Source: an uncultured Spirochaetales bacterium (GTDB lineage Bacteria > Spirochaetota > Spirochaetia > Sphaerochaetales > Sphaerochaetaceae). From it: a stretch of 64,000 bases of DNA. Numbering within the stretch: position 1 is the first letter of the stretch; each line of letters opens with the position of its first letter. A program made the position numbers and the translations under genes. The stretch is from assembly GCA_949300325.1 (NCBI GenBank), contig CASGDQ010000049.1, forward strand, positions 1 through 64,000, given 5' to 3'. The notes under the pieces are model-generated. The model saw only the letters and a program-made list of their open reading frames with translations, searched no databases and was not told the origin of the DNA. Below, piece by piece: positions 8,840-17,213 of the stretch.

Positions 8840-9426
8840 TAATAAAGCTTTGCTATTATCTCAGCACATTTTTCTATTCCTATGATACCGCTATCTATTG
8901 CGATATGGCAGTTTTTGATATCGCCCCATTCCTTATCGGTGTAGAACCTGTAATATGCGGCTCTTCTCTTATCCTTATCCTTCAGACGTTTCTCCTCCGC
9001 TTCATCGGTTTTGCCATAAAGTTTTAAAATCCTTTCCTTTCTTTTTTCCATATCGGCATGTATGAACACCTTCAGCAGATCGTGCTGCTTATCAAGAATA
9101 TGATCCGCGCATCGTCCGACCATTACACATGGCTCTTTCTCCGCAAGTTCCAATATTACGTTGCACTGTATTTGCCAAAGATAATCCTGCATTGATAATC
9201 CGCGGATTGAATCTCTTTGCGATAATACGTTTATGAGATGAGCCCTGCTAGCTGCATATTCTCCTTTTTCCTTTATGAATTCCTCAGAAAAACCGCTTCT
9301 TTCTGCGGATTTCTCTATGAGCTCCCGATCATAACACGGGATGCCGAGCTTTTCGGCAACCAGTTTGCCTATCGTCCGTCCTCCGCTTCCAAATTCGCGG
9401 CTTATCGTGATTATCCTGTTTCTCAT
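8839..9426 (-). CDS. Cytidylate-kinase-like family protein
   Basis: 195 aa P-loop protein of the cytidylate-kinase-like (AAA_26) family. It opens MRNRIITISREFGSGGRTIG with a variant P-loop (GSGGRTIGK), then KLGIPCYDRELIEKSAERSG and CVMVGRCADHIL, all typical of the family. The natural substrate is not known for most members; it is not the housekeeping Cmk. Its ATG overlaps the stop of the upstream MATE gene by 4 bases, so the two are co-transcribed and coupled. Confidence 0.85.
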   Translation of the reverse strand: MRNRIITISREFGSGGRTIGKLVAEKLGIPCYDRELIEKSAERSGFSEEFIKEKGEYAASRAHLINVLSQRDSIRGLSMQDYLWQIQCNVILELAEKEPCVMVGRCADHILDKQHDLLKVFIHADMEKRKERILKLYGKTDEAEEKRLKDKDKRRAAYYRFYTDKEWGDIKNCHIAIDSGIIGIEKCAEIIAKLY

Positions 9427-10826
9427 TTCTTATCCTCCGTTCTCAGCGACCTGTATGTCAGCCGTATCATTATGATCGCTATTGTGAATGTTGCCGCATC
9501 TGATACCGGCATTGAGAAGAGAACCCCGTCAAGACCTAGGAATTTCGGCAATAGAAGAGCAAAGCCTACGCCGAATACGATTTCTCTCAGCATTGAAAGG
9601 ATGGTGGAGGAAAGCGCCTTTCCCAGCGACTGCAGGTAAATGAAGGTCCCTTTATCGATGCATGCGGGTATCATCATGCATAAATATATTCTGAATGATC
9701 TTATTGCAAAATCCGTGTAATAGCTGCTCTCGTTGGCTGAACCGAATAATAAAATGAGCTTATGTGGAAAGGTTTTCACTATGACAAGAGCGATCGCTCC
9801 CGTCAAAGCTTCGGCAATCAGAAGCAGTGTGAACAGCTTTTTAGCCCGGTCTTTCCTTCCTGCTCCGATATTATATCCGACAACAGGGATGCATCCGGCA
9901 GCCAGTCCGACAGCTATGGAAATCACTATTTGGAAGAATTTCATGACAATGCCTACGACTGCCATAGGGATCTGCGCATATTCTTCCTGCTTGAAAACAG
10001 GATCTAATGCTCCATATTTTCTGATCATATTGTTTATTGCGGCCATGGCAAAAACAAGAGAGATCTGAGATAAGAGGCTGCATAACCCAAGCGGGATGAA
10101 CTTCCTTATAAGTTTTTTAGACAATCTAAAGCTGCTTCTTTTCAGGTTTGTTGATTTCAGATGGGCCAGGTACCAGATTGCAAGAGCTGCTGTGATTATC
10201 TGTCCAACGACTGTTGCCACAGCCGCACCCATCATGCCCCAGTGGAAGGCGAATATGAAGATCGGATCGAGAATGATGTTTGCTACAGCTCCGGCCAGAG
10301 TGGAGGCCATGGCGAATTTTGGACTTCCATCGGAGCGGATAATCGGATTCATTGCTTGTCCGAACATGTAAAATGGCAGACCGAGGGTGATTAAGAAGAA
10401 GTATTCTTTTGAATACCGGAAAGTCTCTTCATTTATTTTCCCACCAAAGAAAACAAGAATATTTTCCTGGAAAATAAGATATATTGCTGTGAGCATGAGG
10501 CTTGAGATTAAAGAAAGCAGAATTGCATTGCCTATGCTCTTGTTGGCTTGCTCTTTCTCATCTGCTCCTAGGCAGATGCTTGCAAAAGCGCAGCATCCGT
10601 CACCGATCAGGACCGAGATAGCCAGCGCTACGACAGTCAATGGGAAAACTACTGTATTTGCTGCATTGCCATAGGAGCCAAGATAACTTGCATTTGCAAT
10701 GAATATTTGGTCCACTATGTTATAAAGCGCTGCAACTAGGAGGGAGATTATGCATGGTATTGCATATTTCTCCATCAGGTGTCCAAGTGGTTCGGTCTCC
10801 AAGAAAGCATTCGACTTTTCTTTCAT
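9423..10826 (-). CDS. MATE-family efflux transporter
   Basis: 467 aa inner-membrane cation-coupled drug/metabolite exporter with about 12 hydrophobic segments. Family features include the opening PLGHLMEKYAIPCIISLLVAALYNIVDQIFIA, AMNPIIRSDGSPKFAM and AAGCIPVVGYNIGAGRKDRAK. Ribosome site AGGAG lies 8 bases before the ATG. The cargo is unknown. A leader of about 220 bases with several hairpins precedes it and may regulate it. It is coupled by a 4-base overlap to the cytidylate-kinase-like gene. Confidence 0.92.
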   Translation of the reverse strand: MKEKSNAFLETEPLGHLMEKYAIPCIISLLVAALYNIVDQIFIANASYLGSYGNAANTVVFPLTVVALAISVLIGDGCCAFASICLGADEKEQANKSIGNAILLSLISSLMLTAIYLIFQENILVFFGGKINEETFRYSKEYFFLITLGLPFYMFGQAMNPIIRSDGSPKFAMASTLAGAVANIILDPIFIFAFHWGMMGAAVATVVGQIITAALAIWYLAHLKSTNLKRSSFRLSKKLIRKFIPLGLCSLLSQISLVFAMAAINNMIRKYGALDPVFKQEEYAQIPMAVVGIVMKFFQIVISIAVGLAAGCIPVVGYNIGAGRKDRAKKLFTLLLIAEALTGAIALVIVKTFPHKLILLFGSANESSYYTDFAIRSFRIYLCMMIPACIDKGTFIYLQSLGKALSSTILSMLREIVFGVGFALLLPKFLGLDGVLFSMPVSDAATFTIAIIMIRLTYRSLRTEDKK

Positions 10827-11060
10827 TTTTTTCTCCTAAACTAGATACTTACCATATCCACAATTCCTATTTCCGGATTGCGGCTGATAAGTGATGATCA
10901 TTAATGATTTGGAATGAAAGCTTGCCAGCTCCTTTCTTTCAGGTGAAAGGAGGCCTTTGCCGGTTACTGAAAAGCATGTTTTCATCCTTTCCGGCAATAA
11001 AAAACGTGTAGCGATCAACTGGATTTACGCAGTTTTCCGCCACACGTTGTATTTATACAA
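10827..11060 (-). promoter_or_regulatory. Structured 5' leader of the MATE gene (candidate attenuator/riboswitch)
   Basis: No credible gene occupies 10827-11170. Read on the minus strand, a TATAAA box near 11055 is followed at once by hairpin 1 (10 pairs, 11047-11038 with 11013-11004, inner AACTG/CAGTT) and six T: a terminator shape. Then come hairpin 2 (GCCGG/CCGGC, 10995-10959, inner TGAAAA/TTTTCA), hairpin 3 (perfect 8 pairs CTCCTTTC/GAAAGGAG, 10952-10929), a weaker hairpin 4, and the ribosome site. It matches no riboswitch core that I recognise. Confidence 0.5.
10998..11047 (-). terminator. Terminator-like hairpin early in the MATE leader
   Basis: Minus-strand stem ACGTGTGGCG / CGCTACACGT (10 pairs, one G-T) with an inner 5-pair stem, followed by TTTTTT. 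It lies about 170 bases before the MATE start and about 120 bases after the lipocalin stop. It could simply end lipocalin transcripts or act as an attenuator. Confidence 0.6.
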
Positions 11061-11170
11061 TACTCTTTTTCAAGAAAAAAATCAAAGGCCTTTCCGATTT
11101 GATTATTTGAATCAGTCTTTTTAAAGTATGCTTTCTAAGGATAGAAAGGATATGTCTTTTGCCTTGTTGT

Positions 11171-11695
11171 TTAGTCTTGACGCACCCATATCAGGTTATC
11201 TGTGTCGACACCTATCTGTTTTGCTGTTGCCAGAAAATCGTCAAGCACATCTTTGGGAATTGTCTTTTCTCTGGAAAGAATCCATAGATAATCGGTGCTC
11301 TCTCCTGTGACCATTGCATAGGAATAATCCTCGCTGAGCCTTACGATGTTATATCCGGAATAATACGGCCCGAAGAAAGATACCTTCAGTTCCCCGACCG
11401 AATTATCACCTCTGAAAGAAGCTTTTCCTTCCACTGTCTTCCATTCTTTTGCAGACTCGTCATATCCCTTGTTCTCCACTTTGATTCCGCCGGTTTGCAG
11501 AGTGTATGTTGCGCTCACATTATCGAGATTCTTCTCATATTTGTTATCTGTACGGGCAATCTCATACCAGGTGCCGACATACCTGCTTAATCGGAAGTCT
11601 GTTACCGCCTGTGCATTTTTAGGTATGCTCGCACATCCTGCTAGAAGCAGTATTGCAGCAATTGTTGCCATGATCGGCAGAATTTTCCTTTTCAT
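11171..11695 (-). CDS. blc: Outer-membrane lipocalin lipoprotein (Blc-like)
   Basis: 174 aa. The start is set at ATG 11695-11693 because GGAGAAAAG precedes it. The lipoprotein signal MKRKILPIMATIAAILLLAGC has its lipobox Cys at residue 21. The lipocalin signature RYVGTWYEIAR (GxW) follows, with later strand motifs including YSGYNIVRLSEDYSYAMV and LWILSREKTIPKDVLDDFL. Bacterial lipocalins sit at the outer membrane and bind lysophospholipids or other hydrophobic molecules, often under envelope stress. It lies downstream of the leucine-rich lipoprotein gene on the same strand. Confidence 0.9.
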   Translation of the reverse strand: MKRKILPIMATIAAILLLAGCASIPKNAQAVTDFRLSRYVGTWYEIARTDNKYEKNLDNVSATYTLQTGGIKVENKGYDESAKEWKTVEGKASFRGDNSVGELKVSFFGPYYSGYNIVRLSEDYSYAMVTGESTDYLWILSREKTIPKDVLDDFLATAKQIGVDTDNLIWVRQD

Positions 11696-11980
11696 CTTTT
11701 CTCCATCGGGTTTAGTCCCTGTGGTAAAAAGATAATATGAGGTGCGGAAAAAAGGAGTTTTTTCCAGCAAAGTTCATGAAAACTATACATTTGTGGCCGA
11801 TGGCTGTGTGATCCTGATTTTGAGCCGCATCCCGTTTTCCTGCCAAAGCGGCGTGTATGATGCGGCCGGACCTTCCATATAAGATCCAATAGCCGCATCA
11901 ATGCATGATGTTTCCAAGAAAAGCCAGAACATATGCTTTCAGCCGCTGATTGCTTTTGCATCAGGGATTTCAGGGCTTCC
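11696..11980 (-). other. Gap between LRR and lipocalin genes with alternative stems and a possible 49-codon ORF
   Basis: Three copies of an 8-base element alternate in orientation: GCCGCATC at 11824-11831, GATGCGGC at 11859-11866, GCCGCATC at 11892-11899. The middle copy can pair with either flank. Further on, the minus strand has GGAAAAAA-CTCC-TTTTTTCC. An unbroken minus-strand frame from about 11931 to 11785 starts MFWLFLETSCIDAAIG and ends ITQPSATNV, but has no ribosome site. I cannot decide between an attenuator-like leader and a decayed coding fragment. Confidence 0.3.
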
Positions 11981-14035
11981 TCATGGGGTGTATGGGGACC
12001 CGTCGATTATGATATCAGTAGTGTTGGCCCCGGCGCTGCCTCCTTGGGTTTTCCAACTGGCAGTATGGGCTTCGCCGTTTATTGCCGTCCCCTCCGTAAG
12101 ATTTATGATCTCGCTTATGGTGAAGCTGCTCTGATTGAACTCATAATCATATGTGCCATAGAAAACGATGGAAACAGCGTCGTCCTCATAAACTGCTCCG
12201 TTCATTGTGATTGTGTATGGCCTGTTGTTCTGTATGCTGCTGATATCCACAGACACTCCTTCCGGCATGGATGCAGCGCCATATGCAGCCAGGTTCACCT
12301 GCTGGGTCAAGCCTGCAATCCCATTATCAAGATAATCGAAAACAAACCGCGGCTCGAGCCCTTCCGGCGTGTCAGGCTCTGTTCCCGGATCTGGATTGCC
12401 AGACGCTTCTTTATAGTGGATGACGCAGTTTTGAGGGAACAGGTTCCATTCCTGGCTCCATTTTTCTGGAATGTCGCCTTGCTCTCGTGCGACATATACA
12501 TCAGCAAGGCTGTTGCATTGGATGACAAAGGGGCCAAAAATTTCAGACACGCTGGCTGGAATGCGGATTGTCTTAAGATTCGAGCAGGAAAAAAAGGCCC
12601 AGGCCGCGATGGATCGTATGCCTTCCTGAATGATGATTTCTTCCAGGTTTTCAACGCTGTTCATGCATTCTTTCGGTATGACGACAGGAAGAGAATTGTG
12701 TATCGCTGGAATTTCAATCGATGCATGCTGCGTTTCTTTCGGCAGTCCGAGGCAATAATAATAGGATCTGTCGGTTGAAATGACGAACGAAAGCTCATCT
12801 GCGTTATTGCTGTAATGGATTGTGCATGTTTGCGGAATCCCGCCGCCCCAATCTCCCCATCCGCCAACGCTTCTTTGCGAGACCAGAGGAACTGTCAATG
12901 ATTCCAAATTCTCACATCCGTAAAATGGATCTTGTTTGACATAGGAGATGTTTTCTGACAACACCATCTCTTTGAGGCCGCTGCAGGAAAAAGCATACTT
13001 TCCAATGAATTCGAGCGAAGACGGCAGCTTTATGTATTCCAATGAAGTGCAGTTTTCGAACATGTTGTCGGGGATTGTTTTGAATCCTTCATATAGCTCG
13101 ACGCTATGCAAAGCCGTACAATCTTTAAAAGCGCATTCTTCAATTTCATCCACTGTTGATGGGATTGAAATTTCCTCGATGCCTGAAGCTTCGAATGCAT
13201 TGGAATGGATTTTCTTTATGGAGGATGGAATCACGACTTTTTTTATGCTGCTGCATCCTTTAAAGGCATTCGAGCCGATTATCGTTACCGGAAGCCCATT
13301 ATGCGTGGATGGGATTTCAAATTCTGATATGTCGGTCGTTTCAGAATCGAAGCCTGTGAATATGTAGGCAGTCCTGTCTTCCGTAATAACGAATGAAGGT
13401 TCGTTTGCTTCATGCTCATGCAGAATTTTGCAGCTGCTTGGCAGATAAGTCGTCCAATATTCCCAGCAGCTTGATTTGTCAAAGTGGATGTACGGGATAT
13501 AGACGGATTCCAGATTGGAGCAATAACGTAAGAATTTTATATAATAAGGGATTTTCGAGATGTTCTCTCCAAAACGGATGCTTGAATATCCTACGTAATC
13601 AAGAACGCTTATAGCCTCGATATGATCCGGTAAAAATAGAGAGCCTGTCAGTTTTGGCAATTTGTACAATCCTATCTCCCTTAAACTGTTTGGAATGTTG
13701 AAGCTCTCCAAGTCTGGGCAATTATTTATCTCCAGCTGTTCTATTCCTTCTGAGGCCTTTACCTTTACTGCGTTTGTATTGTTGATAAAAGCCATTTTTA
13801 CTGGAATTCCTTTGAAGCGTGCAGGAACCTCTATTGTGGAAGGATATTGCATGCCCTCCATTCCATTTGCATAAAATACCCAGTAATCGCAATCTTCATT
13901 CAAAGAATACCGGTATAAGCCATCATCAGTTATGATGATCTGCCCTGGATAGAAATCGCTCGGCTCAGAGCAGCCTGTGAAAAAAAACATTGCCGCAATA
14001 AGCACGGCCAGCAATGCTTTTGCTTTACTTTTCAT
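11981..14035 (-). CDS. BspA-type leucine-rich-repeat surface lipoprotein
   Basis: 684 aa. The start is placed at ATG 14035-14033, 4 bases after GAGGGGG. The lipoprotein signal MKSKAKALLAVLIAAMFFFTGC has its lipobox Cys at residue 22. The centre carries BspA/LRR_5 repeats of about 23 residues (PSSIKKIHSNAFEASGIEEI, PSSLEFIGKYAFSCSGLKEM and others) between about 80 and 530, then a Pro/Glu/Thr linker (PDPGTEPDTPEGLEP) and a C-terminal beta-rich domain of about 120 residues. Such proteins are cell-surface adhesins or host-contact proteins in oral and gut anaerobes. The binding partner is unknown. Confidence 0.88.
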   Translation of the reverse strand: MKSKAKALLAVLIAAMFFFTGCSEPSDFYPGQIIITDDGLYRYSLNEDCDYWVFYANGMEGMQYPSTIEVPARFKGIPVKMAFINNTNAVKVKASEGIEQLEINNCPDLESFNIPNSLREIGLYKLPKLTGSLFLPDHIEAISVLDYVGYSSIRFGENISKIPYYIKFLRYCSNLESVYIPYIHFDKSSCWEYWTTYLPSSCKILHEHEANEPSFVITEDRTAYIFTGFDSETTDISEFEIPSTHNGLPVTIIGSNAFKGCSSIKKVVIPSSIKKIHSNAFEASGIEEISIPSTVDEIEECAFKDCTALHSVELYEGFKTIPDNMFENCTSLEYIKLPSSLEFIGKYAFSCSGLKEMVLSENISYVKQDPFYGCENLESLTVPLVSQRSVGGWGDWGGGIPQTCTIHYSNNADELSFVISTDRSYYYCLGLPKETQHASIEIPAIHNSLPVVIPKECMNSVENLEEIIIQEGIRSIAAWAFFSCSNLKTIRIPASVSEIFGPFVIQCNSLADVYVAREQGDIPEKWSQEWNLFPQNCVIHYKEASGNPDPGTEPDTPEGLEPRFVFDYLDNGIAGLTQQVNLAAYGAASMPEGVSVDISSIQNNRPYTITMNGAVYEDDAVSIVFYGTYDYEFNQSSFTISEIINLTEGTAINGEAHTASWKTQGGSAGANTTDIIIDGSPYTP

Positions 14036-14315
14036 ATTGCCCCCTCGCATTTATTATTTTGAATAATTCTTCTAAAAACTTTATGAAATGCCCCAATCTG
14101 CGGTTAATTTTATCATAGTGCTTAAGCATTTATCAAGTTTTACAGACTAAAAGTTAGTATTTTTTATTTTAATCTATCTTAAAATGGTATAATGGTGGCA
14201 ATTTATCAGGACATTCTTCTGCTTGACGCAGAATGCCAGATCCTTCTCCGCGCCGTCAAGTCCTGCTATTGGACGCTATGAGCCTTAAATGTATTCTTCA
14301 TCCGATTTTGGTCAT
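14036..14315. other. Intergenic region with plus-strand TATAAT and paired inverted repeats
   Basis: A TATAAT near 14188 (plus) precedes a segment (about 14210-14275) in which CTTGACG and CGTCAAG can pair with outer CAGGA/TCCTG, or CATTCTTCTGC can instead fold onto GCAGAATG. There is no ORF. It could be a small RNA, or the 3' structure of the NYN gene read on the minus strand. Confidence 0.3.
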
Positions 14316-15113
14316 CTATCTGTCTTTGCATCTGTAGCTGAGTACGCTGGATCTGCCATTTCCTCCGGTCTTGCGTATTTCGTACAGCTCTGGGAAGCTT
14401 CGGATGATTTCAGACAATTTCGAGTATCCGTATACGTATGGATTGAATTCCGGCCTTACACGCTTGATATAAGCTCCGGCCGCACTGACGTTCACAAAAT
14501 CATCGTCATCTTCCTGGTATTTTTCATAGGCTATCCTGAGAAGGCTATGTATTTCATAGATATCAGGCAGCTTTTCCATCTCCTTCTCTTCATTTTCTTC
14601 CTGATCCAAGGTTTTTTTCTGGGGTGGATTCTGCACCTTCTGCTTTTCCTGATTCTTCTTCCCGTTTTTGTTGGACGAGGTCAGGTATTCAAGGTAGATA
14701 AAGTCGTCGCAGGCATTGCAGAACGCTTCAGGGGTTTTCTTTTCCCCGACGCCGATTACGTATATTCCGGATTCTTTAAGACGGACAGCCAACGGAGTAA
14801 AATCGCTGTCGCTCGAAACAAGCACGACCGCATCGTACATGCCTGTGTTCAGCAGGTCCATCGCATCGATCACCATCGCGATATCGGTTGTGTTTTTCCC
14901 CGCCACATAGTCGAACTGCTGTTCTGCTTTTATGGCCAGACGCTTTATCTGATCCTCCCATTTTGACAGGGTGGCCTTTTTCCAGTTCCCATAGGCTTTC
15001 TTTACGATGATCCGTCCATATGTCGATACCTCGTGAAGCACCTCCTCCAGCTTTGAAAGCTGGGTATTGTCCGCATCGATCAGCACGACCATCTTCTGAA
15101 AATAATCGTTCAT
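14316..15113 (-). CDS. NYN-domain (LabA/DUF88) RNase-like protein with OST-HTH/LOTUS domain
   Basis: 265 aa. Residues 8-150 form an NYN (PIN-like) nuclease domain with the expected acidic residues: VVLIDADN near the start, TTDIAMVIDAMDLL in the middle and VSSDSDFTPLAVRLKESG. A low-complexity Lys/Gln/Glu linker (about 155-180) leads to an OST-HTH/LOTUS RNA-binding domain (GAYIKRVRPEFNPYVYGYSK, LSEIIRSFPELYEIRK). NYN proteins are metal-dependent RNases; LOTUS domains bind RNA, including G-quadruplex RNA. The biological target is unknown. It stands alone between the LRR gene and the rha operon. Confidence 0.88.
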   Translation of the reverse strand: MNDYFQKMVVLIDADNTQLSKLEEVLHEVSTYGRIIVKKAYGNWKKATLSKWEDQIKRLAIKAEQQFDYVAGKNTTDIAMVIDAMDLLNTGMYDAVVLVSSDSDFTPLAVRLKESGIYVIGVGEKKTPEAFCNACDDFIYLEYLTSSNKNGKKNQEKQKVQNPPQKKTLDQEENEEKEMEKLPDIYEIHSLLRIAYEKYQEDDDDFVNVSAAGAYIKRVRPEFNPYVYGYSKLSEIIRSFPELYEIRKTGGNGRSSVLSYRCKDR

Positions 15114-15157
15114 ATCCTAGAATATGCCAAAAAAGGCTTTTCCCGTCAAATAATAGT

Positions 15158-15970
15158 TCACTTTGCCTCAAGAAAATCAGGATTCAGCTTGACACTGAAG
15201 GCTTCTGCAAGTTCGAGAAGCTGGCTATCAGTAATCGTCCTGACTATACCTGCCGATTTTGCCTTGAGATAGATTTCTGAAGCCTTTTCGATAGTATGGA
15301 TAAGTCCGAAAGTCTCGTCAAAATCGCATCCTGTTCCGAATATGCCATGAAAAGCCCATACTACTGCGCTGTATTTATTTATCAGCTTTGCAGTAGCCTT
15401 GGCAATTCCTACCTGTCCTGGAACCATCCAGTCGACTATTCCGACTCCATCGGGGAACACGACAGCGCATTCAGTCTCACTCTGCCAAAGGATGCGCGAA
15501 AGAATTTTTGAATCCGCTTGTATCGTATAAGACAATGCTGTTATGTTTGCCGGGTGTGCATGATATACAACTTTGCATTTTCCATCTGTGGCTTTATATC
15601 TGACCTGATGATTTAAAAGATGCGTTGGCAACTCACTTGTCGGTTTAGCGCCATCCTCAAGGCCCCAAAGTATGTCATAGCCATTTCCGTTGTCATCGAT
15701 TCTTATGATTCCGATGTTTTTCTGAGGTTCAAGAGGCACGTTGCGCATATACTTGCCAGAACCGGTTACAAGGAAGTATTTCCCTTTGAGATCTTCAAAT
15801 GCCATAGGCATCTCAAGGTGTCTTGTTTCTTTTACAAAAAGACTCTCTACCTCTTTTATCTCATCCTCATCAAGCCTGTAGCTGAGATTGCCGCCGTTTC
15901 TTTCGTGCCATCCTTGCAAAAAGCCGTCATAGCACATCCTTACAAATTTGTCGATTACAGTTTCTTTCAT
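15158..15970 (-). CDS. rhaD: Rhamnulose-1-phosphate aldolase
   Basis: 270 aa (E. coli RhaD 274). Splits L-rhamnulose 1-phosphate into dihydroxyacetone phosphate and L-lactaldehyde using zinc. Class II aldolase/adducin-fold motifs are visible: WHERNGGNLSYRL, VTGSGKYMRNV, the zinc motif YHAHPANITALSY and AFHGIFGTG. The start is chosen at ATG 15970-15968, one base after the rhaA stop and preceded by AGAGGA; the longer in-frame start would overlap rhaA. It is the last gene of the rhaBAD operon. Confidence 0.93.
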   Translation of the reverse strand: MKETVIDKFVRMCYDGFLQGWHERNGGNLSYRLDEDEIKEVESLFVKETRHLEMPMAFEDLKGKYFLVTGSGKYMRNVPLEPQKNIGIIRIDDNGNGYDILWGLEDGAKPTSELPTHLLNHQVRYKATDGKCKVVYHAHPANITALSYTIQADSKILSRILWQSETECAVVFPDGVGIVDWMVPGQVGIAKATAKLINKYSAVVWAFHGIFGTGCDFDETFGLIHTIEKASEIYLKAKSAGIVRTITDSQLLELAEAFSVKLNPDFLEAK

Positions 15971-15971
15971 G

Positions 15972-17213
15972 TCAGTCGTTCCTCTTTGAGAGTATATTCT
16001 TTTCATAATCCATTACTTCATTATACCATCCTAGGCCTGCATCAAGGCCTTGACGTGTAAGAAATTCATTCCATACGGCTTGCCAGGGAAGATCCTTAAT
16101 GCCTTCAGAAATGGCAAAAAGTGCGGTAAAGTCGCTTTCATCCTGCAACCTCCTCATTTTTTCAGATGGCTCCAAAAGTGCAATAAGAAGCGCTTTCTGC
16201 ATATTCCGTGTGCCGATCACCCATGCGGCTATCCTATTGATGGAAGCATCGAAATAATCAAGTCCGATCAGAACCTTTTCTATTGCATCGTTTCTGACTA
16301 TCTCTTTAGCTATTTCCTTTATCTCATCATCAAGGCGCACAACATGGTCGCTGTCCCATCTTACAGGGCGTGTCACATGAAGAGGGATCTTGTCGAAGGT
16401 GCAAAGCAGTGCGGATATCTTGTCGGATATGTATTCCATAGGATGATAATGCCCGGCATCGAGCAACAGATAAATATCCTTATGGCTGGCAGCATACCCC
16501 ATATAGAATTCGCTGCTGCCGACGGTGAAAGACTCTAAGCCTATGCCGAAAACCTTGCTTTCCAGGCAATCGATGACACCATTGAGCTTTCCGTCGTAAA
16601 TCTTGTCGAGACTGTCCTTGAGCCTCAGTCTGGGAGAGAGCCTGTCAGCTGGAGTGTCCTTATAACCATCTGGAATCCAAAGATTGCATACCGAATAGGT
16701 ATCAAGTTCCTTTGCAAAATAAGCGCTGATTCTTCTGCAAGCCTTTGCGTGTTCAATCCAAAACGAGCGTACATCATCATCTGGAGAGGACAGCGTGAGG
16801 TTGTCCTTCACCATAGGATGGGAAAAAAATGTCGGATTGAAATCCAGCCCCAGACCATTTTCTTTTGCAAAGCTTACCCATGCGGAGAAATCTCTTTCCT
16901 CTATAGTATTTCTGTCGCATTTTCTGTCTGTGATAAGATAGCTTGCATGCAGATTCAGTCTTTTCTTTCCTGGGATTAAGGAACAGGCTTTTTTGAAATC
17001 CGCCATGAGCTCTTCTGCATTCCTGGCCTTGCCAGGATAGTTTCCTGTGGCTTGTATGCCCCCTGTAAGCTTACCGGCGCCTTTTTCGAATCCGGTAACA
17101 TCATCTGCTTGCCAGCAATGGATGCTTATCGGAAGTTTTTCCAACGTCGAAATAGCTTTTTCCGTATCGACTCCGATTGCTTTGTATTCTTCTCTTGCTT
17201 CCTGGTAGTTCAT
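15972..17213 (-). CDS. rhaA: L-rhamnose isomerase
   Basis: 413 aa (E. coli 419). Converts L-rhamnose to L-rhamnulose; a TIM-barrel, Mn-dependent enzyme. The N-terminus [20 protein letters not shown], with [12 protein letters not shown] immediately after, is diagnostic. The metal-site region [20 protein letters not shown] and [20 protein letters not shown] is intact. Its ATG overlaps the rhaB stop by 4 bases, and rhaD starts 1 base after its stop: a tightly coupled operon. Confidence 0.95.
   Translation of the reverse strand: MNYQEAREEYKAIGVDTEKAISTLEKLPISIHCWQADDVTGFEKGAGKLTGGIQATGNYPGKARNAEELMADFKKACSLIPGKKRLNLHASYLITDRKCDRNTIEERDFSAWVSFAKENGLGLDFNPTFFSHPMVKDNLTLSSPDDDVRSFWIEHAKACRRISAYFAKELDTYSVCNLWIPDGYKDTPADRLSPRLRLKDSLDKIYDGKLNGVIDCLESKVFGIGLESFTVGSSEFYMGYAASHKDIYLLLDAGHYHPMEYISDKISALLCTFDKIPLHVTRPVRWDSDHVVRLDDEIKEIAKEIVRNDAIEKVLIGLDYFDASINRIAAWVIGTRNMQKALLIALLEPSEKMRRLQDESDFTALFAISEGIKDLPWQAVWNEFLTRQGLDAGLGWYNEVMDYEKNILSKRND

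Noticed and set aside
10836-11018. 60-residue minus-strand ORF upstream of the MATE gene
   Set aside because: No ribosome site and unnatural composition, and it overlaps well-formed hairpins. Treated as part of the leader.
10998-11047. Plus-strand terminator
   Set aside because: The T-run exists only on the minus strand.
11692-11961. 89-residue minus-strand ORF overlapping the lipocalin start
   Set aside because: Low-complexity basic sequence, no ribosome site, conflicts with the well-supported lipocalin start.
11933-12778. 281-residue plus-strand ORF
   Set aside because: Lies antisense within the LRR lipoprotein gene, has Cys/Arg-rich implausible sequence and no domain; a shadow frame.
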